Shown here: piece by piece, positions 55,466-64,000 of the stretch | Layout: each line of letters begins with the position of its first letter | Position numbering within the stretch: the first letter of the stretch is position 1 | Assembly: GCA_028583685.1 (NCBI GenBank) | Contig: JAMXIF010001253.1 | Span: 70,533,255 to 70,597,254 of the forward strand | Source of the DNA: Petaurus breviceps papuanus | Lineage: Eukaryota; Chordata; Mammalia; Diprotodontia; Petauridae | Length of the DNA stretch: 64,000 nt | Direction: 5' to 3' | The notes under the pieces: model-generated | The model's input: the letters and a program-made list of their open reading frames with translations, nothing else | Told to the model about the DNA's origin: nothing | Database searches by the model: none | Program-made: the position numbers and the translations under genes

Positions 55466-56370
55466 TACCTAAATTACCTTTTTGCTCTCCAGTTTTTCTT
55501 CCCAATATTTTTTTCTACCTCCCTTCCTTGATTTTTAAAACTTTTTTGAGTTTTTCCACGGCCTGAGACCAATTCATATTCTTCTATGAGGTTTTGGATG
55601 TAGCAATTTTGACTTTGTGTTCTGAGTGTGTTTTGATTTTCCTTGTCACCATAATAATTTTTTATAGTCAGCATCTTTTTCTGCTGCTTGTTCATTTTTC
55701 CAGTCTATTTCTTGATTTTTATCTCTGCTTCTTGGGTATGGGGCACACTTTCCCAAACTTGAGTTTTCATACAGCTGTCTTCAGATCCAGTTCTGGGGGT
55801 CTGTAAACTTTCAGTTCTTCCAAAGTGGCATGATCTAAGGAGAGGTGTGTTTACTACTGTCCTGGCCTGCACTCTGATCTTTGAGTGATTATAAGCACTC
55901 TTTTTTTTCCTGGAACTATAACCAGAGTCCATGCTCCCTTGCAGCCAAAAACTCTGATGTGCTAATACTTCTCCTAGCCCTGGGACTACATATGTGCAAT
56001 GCAACCAAGTTCTACCATCAGCAGAAAGAGAACCCTGTAATCTCCTCACCAGTTGTCTGATCCCCTCATTGTCTGTAGACTGAGACTTCTGGTAGCAACT
56101 ACTGCCACTTCTGATTTAATCACTCCTGGTTTGCTGGTGTCTAGTCTGTGCAAGTATAGCCTATAGTAGACTATGCTGCACTCTCATCCTGGTATGGCAG
56201 ACTTTTCCTGCCAACCTTCTAAGCTGTTGTGGGCTGCAAAACTGTTTCACCCCATCCTTTTGTGAATTCTACCACTCCATAATTTGTCTTGAGGTAATAT
56301 TTTAATGGTATTTGGAAGGGAATTTGGGAGAGCTCAGGTGAGTCCCTGCATTTTCTCTGTCACCTTACCT
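55466..56370 (-). mobile_element. L1 5' end (5' UTR plus ORF1 start), reverse
   Basis: The minus-strand frame 55695 down to 55474 reads MNKQQKKMLTIKNYYGDKEN, the same N-terminal style as the half-L1 start (MSKQRKQ...SYFGDK), then VSGRGKTQKSFKNQ. Plus-strand distal sequence to about 56370 corresponds to the reversed 5' UTR. About 905 bp, decayed. Confidence 0.72.
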
Positions 56371-56379
56371 ACCTATGTA

Positions 56380-57500
56380 AAGAACTGGTTAAATTTGTAA
56401 GAACAAAAGCCATTCCCCAATAGATAACTGTTCAACAGATATCAATAGACAGTTCTCAAAGGAAGAATTTAAACAACCATATGAAAAATTGCTCCAAATC
56501 ACTAATAATTAGAAGAATGAAAATTAAAATAACTCTGAGGTTCCACTTCATACCAATCAAATTGGCAAAGATGACGAAAATTGAGCAATAGCTGAAAAAC
56601 ATACAGTATGTGGATACAATGAAATATTATTGTGCCTTTTTGTGATACCAAAAAAAATTGGGGGAAAATTAGATGCCCATCAGTTGGGGACTGACTAAAC
56701 AACTACACCAAAAAAAAATCAAAAATTAATGTAACAAAATTCAAAAAAATTAAGCAGGTCTTGAATAAAGAGATATCAGAAGACAAGTCCAACTTTTGTG
56801 GAGGTGGTATAAGTGTTATACATTACAAATGGTGTTGGACTTTTTTACTAAATGAATCCGTTTTGCTGATTTTTTTCTCTTTTAAAAAAACTGTTATATG
56901 AAAGAGCTCTTTGAGAGGGAAAAGAAGAGGTGCTTGGGATAATTATGATGATATAAGAAAGAGAAGAAATAAAATCTTGTTTAAAAAAAAGAAATAAGGG
57001 GTAGGTAGGTGGTGCAGTGAATAGAGCCTCAGCCCTGGAGTCAGGAGGACCTGAATTCAAATCTGACCTCAGACACTTAAAACAAAAACTAGCCTGTGAC
57101 CTTGGGCAAGTCACTTAATCTCAATTGCCCTCCAAAAAGCAAATAAATAAATAAATATAAATTTTAAAAAAGAAATACTATTATTCTGTAAGAAATGAGA
57201 AAAGGGATGGATTCAGAGAAACCTAGAAAGACTTGCATGAATTGATACAGAGTGAAATAAGATGAACAATTTATACAATAAGATTAACATTGTAAAGAAA
57301 AATAACTTCAAACAACTTATAGTCTCTGATCAGTGCAATGAACCACACCTTAACAGAGGATTGTTGCTGAAGCATACAACACATACTAAAAGAAAGATGA
57401 GGAACTCAAGACACAGAATGAAATATATTTTTAAACATAACCCATATGGGAATTTTGTTTCTTTGACTATGAATATTTCTTAGAAGGGTTTTGTTTTTCT
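56380..57500 (+). mobile_element. L1 3' part (end of ORF2 and 3' UTR)
   Basis: 'agccattccccaatagataa', 'ggaagaatttaaacaaccat', 'gaggttccacttcataccaa' and 'tcaaattggcaaagatgacg' are the ORF2 3' region. 'ttgcatgaattgatacagag', 'tgaaataagatgaacaattt' and 'ctttgactatgaatatttct' are the 3' UTR. A SINE lies at 56997-57163. No frame is open. Confidence 0.78.
56997..57163 (+). mobile_element. tRNA-derived SINE, subclass A, inside L1
   Basis: 'ggtaggtaggtggtgcagtg', 'gaattcaaatctgacctcag', 'agcctgtgaccttgggcaag' and 'cttaatctcaattgccctcc', then an (AAAT)n tail. A-rich TSD 'ttaaaaaagaaata'-like at 56981-56996 and 57164-57177. Confidence 0.9.
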
Positions 57501-58449
57501 TTTTTCAATGAGCTGAAAATGGGAGGAAGAAAGGAGATAATGATGGAGTCACAAATAGGAATATGAAAGGGTCATTGAAGTATTTTTATATGCACAGAAG
57601 ATAACAGAAGGAAAGACAGAAATATATAATGGCTCTTCAAACAGATTAAATGTTACTAGTAATCAATGAATAGAAAAATATTTAATGAATGATTATCTAT
57701 TTAGCTAGAATGGAAGAAACATGAAAATGTTACATAGCTCATATTTTGAGATGGAGACAAAATGGTATCCCATAATATGATAAATTATAAAAGAGTTGAG
57801 TTCCTTTCTGTGAAATGTTAGAATGAGAATCTTCCTTTCAAGGGACTTCCCTTTTTTGATCCTTGAGTTTTGTGAAACAAATAAAATGGTTCCTAACAAA
57901 AAAAAGAATTTTAATGAAAATGGAGATTATTCCTGCCCATTGAACTGCAACCAAGTTGAAAATCCTGCTCTACTTTTAATAAGGAGAATAAAACAAAGAA
58001 ATTATATGGAAAAAAAAATTTTAAAGACAGAAACATAAACAAGTGTGTCAGCTTTGATGGTAATGGGTTGAATTATTATATACTTAAAAAGAAAAACAAG
58101 TTGTACATAATAGAGATTCCATTTCAAATACAATTCTTTGTTTTATTCTATTTTATATGTAGAAATGTTAATTTGTTCTTGATTATGCTGAGTTTTTTAA
58201 ATTATTTTTAAAGAAAAATCTACCCTAGATATAGAAGATAGGAAGAAAATCCTAGAATAGGGACCTTCTGCCTGGCTTTCCAAAGGAAACTAGGAGAATA
58301 ATTCTTACAACATAAAGACAAACTCTGAAAGACTTAAGAAATATGATCAGTATAATGATCACTCATGATGCCAAAATATTGCTCATGAACCATGCTATCT
58401 CCCTTGACATCTCATTTGACACCCAACTGCATGAATATTGCACCTTTTT
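57501..58449. other. Unassigned AT-rich sequence
   Basis: No repeat or gene recognised; may include decayed L1 tail near its left side. Confidence 0.4.
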
Positions 58450-58570
58450 TTTACTCCTTATTTATACACCATAATTTTGTTCAGCTATTCACCCAATTGA
58501 TGGGTACCCCCTTGGCTTCCAGTTCCTTGCCACTCTGCTGGGTATGATCTTACTGTAAGTAAAGAACTAT
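58450..58570 (-). mobile_element. L1 3' fragment, reverse
   Basis: 'ccataattttgttcagctat', 'cacccaattgatgggtaccc' and 'cttccagttccttgccactc' are a short reversed L1 3' piece. Confidence 0.65.
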
Positions 58571-58645
58571 CAGCTTAGCACTATTAAGGAAAGATAGCTA
58601 TGGTTATGAAACTCTTGAAATCTGAAGCTGGAAGAGGATTCTGGG

Positions 58646-58653
58646 AAGATGGC
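58646..58653 (+). promoter_or_regulatory. YY1-like motif at element 3 5' end
   Basis: AAGATGGC sits at the very start of the element, matching its position in half-L1 element 1. Confidence 0.45.
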
Positions 58654-59265
58654 GAAGTAGATCAGAAAACTTTTAACTCTCCAAATTTCCTCCACAATAA
58701 AAGACAGAACAACTCCTCAGAGCTAAGGTAGAACATGGAAAATAAAAACAAAAGTTAGGGCAAAGTAGTTGTCCTCCCCAAAGACAATTTGATAAGACCC
58801 TAGGAAAGACTCAACCTCCAAGGGTTGAGGTTGGATCTGAGTGAAGTACAAATACCTCCAGGGGACTCTGCAGAATCAACAAACAGCAAACCCTGGGGGC
58901 AGCTGGGTTCAGAGGTAACCTCAGTGTTAGAAAACTTTCATCTCCCAGATAGTGTGGGTATTTTGCTGGTTGAGTAGGAGAAGACTGAAGGACCTTCCAC
59001 TGTCAAGGATTGCCAAGTACAACTGTGTTGACCAGACACTTCCAGGTCTGTAGCTGCTGGGGAGAAGGAGCTAGCATATTCCTGGTGAGTGTGGTAGCAG
59101 AGACTTTCCTGGCTGTGTACACTTGCAGGAGAGCAGAGTCCCTGGTTTCAGTTCCAGGGCAGAGGACAGCTTTAGTTGGCATACACATGAGGTACTGCAG
59201 GAGCAAGATTATTTGCAGGATGGCATGGCTGGGGGCCCTAGCCATGTCTTAGAAGTGGAGAGGAG

Positions 59266-59424
59266 GGGGCGGCCAGGTAGCACAGCGAGTAAGAGCACCC
59301 GCCCCAGTGTCGGGATGACCTGGGGATCGAATCTGGGCTCAGATACTTAGCACCACACCCAGAAATAACTGGCCGTGTAACCTTGAGCAAGTTACTTAAC
59401 CCCAATTGCTTTAAAAAAAAAAAA
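59266..59424 (+). mobile_element. tRNA-derived SINE, subclass B
   Basis: 'ggccaggtagcacagcgagt', 'aagagcacccgccccagtgt', B box 'gggatcgaatctgggctcag', 'aaataactggccgtgtaacc', 'gagcaagttacttaacccca' and an A tail. 15-bp TSDs 'agaagtggagaggag' (59251-59265) and 'agaagtggagcggag' (59425-59439) differ at one base. It is the best-preserved subclass B copy here. Confidence 0.93.
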
Positions 59425-59574
59425 AGAAGTGGAGCGGAGATCCCAAGGTTGGGCCCTGGGGCAGACCTCAGAAACTACCAACAAGAAAGACCAGAGACTT
59501 GGGGCATGATTCCCTGTACTTCAGGCCTAGAACTTGATAACATTAATAGCTGCTAAAAAAAAAATTAAAATAAA

Positions 59575-60510
59575 ATGAATAAGCAAAGAAGAAAGAACCC
59601 AATCATAGATAGTTATTAAGGATAGAGGAGATCTGGAATCATATTCAAAGAAGAATAATGGAGCTAAAAAAAAAACACTCTTTTTTCAGTAAGAAATGTG
59701 AAATGGTCACAAGCAAAAAAGAGCTCTTGGAAGAACTTTGAAAAGACTTTAAAAATCAAATAAGAGAAATCAAGGAAAAAATAGGGAAAAAACAAGAGCA
59801 ATCCAAGAAAATCATGAAAGTCAACCAATTTGAAATAATAAAAAACTTAAATAAGAAAATAATTCATTGAAAACGAGAATTGGATGAGAGGAAGCTAATG
59901 ATATTATAAGACACCAAGAAATAGTAAAGCAAAATCAAAAGAATGAAAAAATAGAAGAGAATGTGAAACGTCTCTTCAGAAAAACAACTGATCTGGAGAA
60001 CAAATCAAGGAGAAGTATATAAGAATAGACAAACTACCTAAAAATTACAATAAAAAGAAAGCATCTTGATAGAATATTGCAAGAAATTATTGAGGAAAAT
60101 TTCCCCTTAAGTTCTAGAACAAGAAGGCAAAGCAGAAATAGGAAAAAAAAAATCTACTGATTTCTACCTCAAAGAGATCCCAAGAGGAAAACTTACAGGA
60201 ATATAATAGCCAAGTTTCAAAGTTCACACATTCAGGAGAAAATATTGGAAGCAACAAGGAAAAAGAAACACAATTGAAATACCATGGAGTTATGATAAGG
60301 ACCTAGACCTAGCAGCTACTATATTGAAAGATCATAAGTCTTGGAATTCTATATTTTGTAGAGCAAAACTCCTGGGGTTATGACCAAGGACTTGCCCAAA
60401 AAAGTTAAATATAATCCTGAATTTTTTAAAATGGACATTTGACAAACTGAAAGACTTTCAGGTTTTTGTGAGAAAAACCACAGAATTTAAGGGAAAATTC
60501 AACATATAAG
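59575..60510 (+). pseudogene. Element 3 ORF1, decayed
   Basis: Start MNKQRRKNPIIDSY at 59575, then soon a stop (TAA near 59617). 'caactgatctggagaacaaa' (TDLENKSR), 'aaagatcataagtcttggaa' and other ORF1 blocks follow in several frames. Clearly older than elements 1 and 2. Confidence 0.72.
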
Positions 60511-60649
60511 ATATTGCAGAAATAAAAGGTAAATATTAAAGACCAATTATAAAAGATTCAATAAGGTCAAATTGTTTACTTTTTATATGTAAAAACATTA
60601 TCAATACTCATATGAGACTGTCATCATTAGTTGGGTAGTTTGAAAGAAA

Positions 60650-60860
60650 GGCTTGGGGGCAGCGGAGGCAGGCCGGCAAGGTGCAGCGGTGGCAGCGCAG
60701 CGGTGTGCGGACACAGGCTGGGAAGGTGCAGCCGCCTGTGTGGGAAGGTCCAGCGGCGGAAGCAGGCTGGGTAGGCGCGGCAGCAGACGCGGGCCAGGAA
60801 GGGGCCTGATCAACTCTGAGGGCAAGTCTTCCCACCAACCACAAGGTCCACTACTAGGCC
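60650..60860 (+). promoter_or_regulatory. CpG-rich L1 5' end, probable internal promoter
   Basis: A strongly GC-rich block with many CG dinucleotides ('gcagcgcagcggtgtgcgga') in otherwise AT-rich DNA, right where the L1 begins. This is typical of an L1 internal promoter. Long open frames on both strands here reflect lack of A/T-rich stops and are not genes. It has no YY1-like octamer at its start, unlike the half-L1s. Confidence 0.6.
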
Positions 60861-61148
60861 TATCACCAAAGGACTGGGACTGGAAAGAGCAAGGTAAGAA
60901 GCAAAGACAGGGGCCCCTATACTGGACAGCAAACACTCCTGGGGCTACCACTTCATAGCCCAGAAATCTTAAAAAAAAAAAAAAGCCCCTTTCAGGACCT
61001 CCAAAGATGAGGATGACAGAGTGAACCCCACTTGCTCCAAACCCCCCCTCTAACCCTGAAAATATAGTAACTATTGTCCAGGGCAAAACCCTCTACAGTA
61101 AAGGCTTGGGATCCTACAGGAAGGGCGTGGTTAGGACCCTGCCTCAAA

Positions 61149-62121
61149 ATGGGTAGAAAGCAGACTACAAAGACAAACTCTAGAGTCCTACTATCCTCAG
61201 AGGGAGGAACCAACCTCAGAGGGAGACAATGTGGACTCCACACCCACAGCTGAAACTTCAACAGGGAATGGATCCCAAGCACAGAAGGCTCTCCTAGATG
61301 AGATCAAAAGGAACTTTGAAAGCAAAATGAGAGAGATAGAAGAGAAAATGAATAATTCTCTCAAAACGAAAATAGCAGAATTCGAAAAGCATTATAATGA
61401 GGAAAACATCTCTCTAAAAAGAAAAGTGTATGATATGGAAAAGGAGCTTCAAAAATTAACCAAGGAAAATGATTTGCTAAAAACCAGAATTAAACAAATG
61501 GAAACAAATAACTCTATGAGGAACCAAGAAGTAGCCAAGCAAAACAACAAAAATGAAAAATTAGAAAAAGAGGTAAAATACCTCAAAGAAAAAATAACTG
61601 ACCTGGAAAACAGATCCAGGAGAGATAATCTGAGAATCATAGGCCTACCAGAAAATTATGATGAAAAAATGAGCCTGGACAACATTCTCCAAGAGCTCGT
61701 TAAGGAAAACTGCCCTGAGATACTTGAACCTGACGGGAAAATAGAAATCGACAGAATCCACCGGACACCTGCTGTAAGAGATCCCAAACTGAAAAATCCT
61801 CGAAATGTTGTGGCCAAACTCCAGAACTACCAGATAAAAGAGAAAATACTTCAAGCGGCCAGAAAGAAACAATTCAAATATCGAGGGTCCACAGTGAGGA
61901 TTGCACAGGATTTGTCAGCCTCCACACTGAAAGATCGGAGGCAGTGGAATACAATTTTCAGGAAGGCAAAACAGCTTGGATTACAACCAAGGATCACATA
62001 CCCAGCAAGACTGAGCATATTCTTCGAGGCAAAGAGATGGTCATTCAATGATATAACAGAGTTCCAGACCTTCTTGATAAAAAAGCCAGAACTCAATGGA
62101 AAATTCAACCTCCAATTATGA
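61149..62121 (+). pseudogene. L1 ORF1 (RNA-binding chaperone), one frameshift near the N-terminus
   Basis: The natural start is ATG 61149 (MGRKQTTKTNSRVLLSSEGG), typical of L1 ORF1 N-termini. The main frame is open from about 61135 to the stop at 62119-62121, with its first ATG at 61327 (264 residues). A 19-bp tandem duplication at 61195-61232 puts the two parts out of frame; without it the protein would be 317 residues. Domains: heptad coiled coil (about 61300-61600), RRM ENRSRRDNLRIIGLPENYDE, C-terminal domain ILQAARKKQFKYRGSTVRIA and PRITYPARLS. Apart from the duplication I see no nonsense change. ORF1p forms trimers, coats L1 RNA and is cytoplasmic. Confidence 0.9.
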
Positions 62122-62448
62122 GAAGCAACAGTGACTTAGAAAGGTAAACAAGGAGAACACACATCATTTTAGAGGGAAAGAGGGGAGGGAGAGGAGCTTT
62201 GCATGAGATCTGTTCCTGTCACTCTTGATGCGAAGAAAAAATAGCATACCTCATTAAGTATAACAATATCCTACAGGTAGTAGGAGGGGGAAAGGGTTAC
62301 AAAAGGGGGGGTGGGAGTGGTTTGTAGAGAGGGAAGTAGTAAGGGAAAAAGGGGAGGAAAAGGGAGGGGGGCCGAAAAGGGAACACTGAGGGAGGCGGTG
62401 GTCAAAAGGAAAACTATTAAGGGGGGGAAGGGAGAAGGGAGGCAAAAT
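62122..62448 (+). other. L1 inter-ORF region
   Basis: A 327-bp purine-rich, G-run-laden stretch ('gggggaaagg', 'aaaggggggg') between ORF1 and ORF2. Minus-strand frames (P/L/S-rich) are shadows of purine-rich sequence. Confidence 0.7.
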
Positions 62449-64000
62449 ATGAACATTAACATGGGCAGGAATAGCATAAGGGGAAAGAAACAGATAACAA
62501 TCATAACTGTAAATGTGAATGGAATGAACTCTCCTATAAAACGGAGACAGATAGCAGAATGGATTAGAAATCATAATCCTACAATATGCTGTTTACAAGA
62601 AACACATCTGAAACAAAGGGATACACACAAGGTAAAGGTAAAAGGTTGGAGTAAAATATATCATGCCTCAGCTAAAGTAAAAAAAGCAGGGGTAGCAATC
62701 CTTATCTCAGATAAAGCAAATGCAAAAAATTGACCTAATTAAAAGAGATAAGGAAGGAAACTATATCCTGTTAAAAGGCACCATCAAGAATGAAGCAATA
62801 TCACTACTTAACATATATGCACCAAGTGGTGTAGCTTTCAAATTCCTAGAGGTGAAGGTAAAGGAATTAGAGGAAGAAATAGATAGCAAAACTATACTAG
62901 TGGGAGACCTTAATCTCCCCCTATCTGAACTTGATAAATCCAACCTCAAAATAAACAAGAAAGAAGTTAAGGAGGTGAACAGGATTTTAGAGAGGATAGG
63001 TATGATAGATCTCTGGAGAAAACTGAATGGGGATAAAAAGGAATATACTTTCTTCTCAGCGGTTCATGGCACAAAACCTCACAATTCTATGCAGTAAGGC
63101 AGAAATATTAAACACATCGTTCTCAGATCATGATGCAATAAAAATTATATGCAATAAAGGACCAGGGAAAGACAGACTAAAAACTAACTGGAAATTAAAC
63201 AATTTAATCCTAAAGAATGAGTGGTCAAACAAGAAATTATAGAAACAATCAGTAATTTCATTCAAGAGAATGATAATAATGAGACAACATACCAAAATCT
63301 GTGGGATGCATTAAAAGCAGTTCTTAGGGGAAGTTTTATATCCCTGAGTGCATACGTGATTAAATTAGAGAAAAGGGAGCTCAATGAATTGGGCATGCAA
63401 TTAAAAAACCTAGAAAAAGAACAAATTCAAAATCCCCAATTAAATACTAAACTAGAAATATTGAAGACTAAAGGAGAGATTAATAAAATCAAAATTAAGA
63501 AAACTATTGAACTAAATAAAACCAAAAGCTGGTTTTATGAAAAAACCAACAAAATTGATAGACCCTTAGTCAATATGATAAAAAAAAGAAAGAAGAAAAC
63601 CAAATTATGAGTATCAAAAATAAAAGGGTGAATCTACCTCCAATGAAGAGGAAATCAAAACAATAATAGGAATTATTTTTCCCAATTGTATGCATATAAA
63701 TTTGACAATCTTAGGGAAATGGATGAGTATTTAGAAACATACAAGTTGCCCAGATTAACTGAAGAGGAAGTAAATTACTTAAATAATCCCATCTCAGAAA
63801 AAGAAATTGAACAAGCCATCAGTCACCTCCCTAGGAAAAAATCTCCAGGGCCAGATGGATTCACTAGTGAATTCTATCACACATTTAAAGAACAATTGAT
63901 TCCAATACTCTACAAATTATTTGGGAAAATTAGTGAAGAAGGAGTCCTACCAAATTCTTTTTATGACACAAATATGGTACTGATACCTAAATCAGGAAGA
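62449..64000 (+). pseudogene. L1 ORF2 5' part: endonuclease and start of reverse transcriptase, frameshifted
   Basis: ATG 62449 starts MNINMGRNSIRGKKQITIIT then VNVNGMNSPIKRRQIAEW. Apurinic-type endonuclease motifs appear in order: VNVNG (N24), CCLQETH (E51), LLNIYAPSG, VGDLN (near 62910) and FSDHDAIKI (near 63120-63145). The reading frame changes near 62715 (an A-run), near 63075 (an apparent loss of about 30 bases between HGT and KAEIL relative to the older copy), near 63225, and again before 63722. The last stretch reads [20 protein letters not shown] then [14 protein letters not shown], the first reverse-transcriptase block. The YADD palm motif would lie beyond the window. Confidence 0.9.

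Larger units (their letters stand above)
58635..60648 (+). mobile_element. Older L1 or half-L1 (element 3)
   Basis: 5' UTR starting near 'gggaagatggcgaagtagat', a decayed ORF1 (59575 to about 60510) and the beginning of a post-ORF1 region. The younger L1 starts at about 60650 and interrupts or abuts it, so I cannot tell whether an ORF2 ever followed. A subclass B SINE lies at 59266-59424. Confidence 0.75.
60650..64000 (+). mobile_element. Youngest L1, 5' portion, cut by window end
   Basis: Order: CpG-rich 5' end (about 60650-60860), 5' UTR to about 61148, ORF1 (61149-62121), a purine-rich inter-ORF spacer (62122-62448), and ORF2 from 62449 through the endonuclease into the start of the reverse transcriptase. 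It looks 5' complete. ORF2 has several frame breaks, so this copy is not autonomous. The remainder lies beyond the window. Confidence 0.88.

Noticed and set aside
60601-61086. A 161-codon minus-strand frame and a 101-codon plus-strand frame over 60653-60958
   Set aside because: They lie in the CpG-rich 5' end of the youngest L1, where stop codons are rare. Composition (P/A/G/R-rich) and position fit a UTR, with no known domain.

Overview
This window looks like marsupial (metatherian) intergenic or deep-intronic DNA. It is AT-rich and I found no host exon, no convincing gene pseudogene, no rRNA or tRNA gene and no CRISPR array. The marsupial call rests on the repeats. There are many tRNA-headed SINEs of the marsupial WSINE/MAR type, some ending in the motif 'ccccaattgcc' and some (MAR1 type) in an RTE-like tail. 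There are marsupial-type L1 3' ends and ORF1-only 'half-L1' elements, and a dense background of old L2, L3/CR1 and MIR/CORE-SINE copies. I cannot name the species from the sequence. Family names are from memory of consensus sequences and were not checked against a library.

Layout. 1-9 kb: old L2, L3, MIR and L1-3' fragments with GATA and CA microsatellites. 9-17 kb: an L2 copy interrupted by a SINE with clear target-site duplications (TSDs), RTE-like tails, a MAR1 SINE, a CR1/L3 reverse-transcriptase fragment, and an L2 3' end carrying a striking inverted duplication (16978-17100). 17-23 kb: a stack of minus-strand L2 copies interrupted by a CORE-SINE, a SINE and an almost complete half-L1 (18535-21383). 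26-30 kb: two SINEs inserted at the same target, then a second nearly complete half-L1 (26801-29663). 30-44 kb: inverted L1 3' ends, five WSINE-like SINEs with good TSDs, L2 copies and a small hAT MITE with visible terminal inverted repeats. 44-50 kb: mostly unassigned sequence, a 274-bp GGAA array and L3 pieces. 50.9-55.2 kb: an old L1 with both ends but without the reverse-transcriptase part of ORF2, carrying a 507-bp solo LTR and a GATA array with a 10-N assembly gap. 55.4-57.5 kb: L1 pieces in opposite orientations. 58.6-60.6 kb: a third, more decayed ORF1-bearing L1/half-L1. 60.65-64 kb: the youngest-looking L1, with a CpG-rich 5' end, a long open ORF1 and a broken ORF2, cut off by the window edge inside the reverse transcriptase.

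How the parts relate. The elements give a relative history: L2, L3 and MIR are oldest, then MAR1 and old L1s, then half-L1s and WSINE-like SINEs, with the 60.65-kb L1 apparently youngest. The half-L1s carry only the RNA-binding ORF1 protein, so they would have needed L1 ORF2 supplied in trans. WSINE-like and MAR1 SINEs presumably depended on a LINE recognising their tails. I see no undescribed host system. The most interesting items are the half-L1 lineage, the L2-end hairpin, the doubly used SINE target and the 19-bp duplication in ORF1 of the youngest L1.
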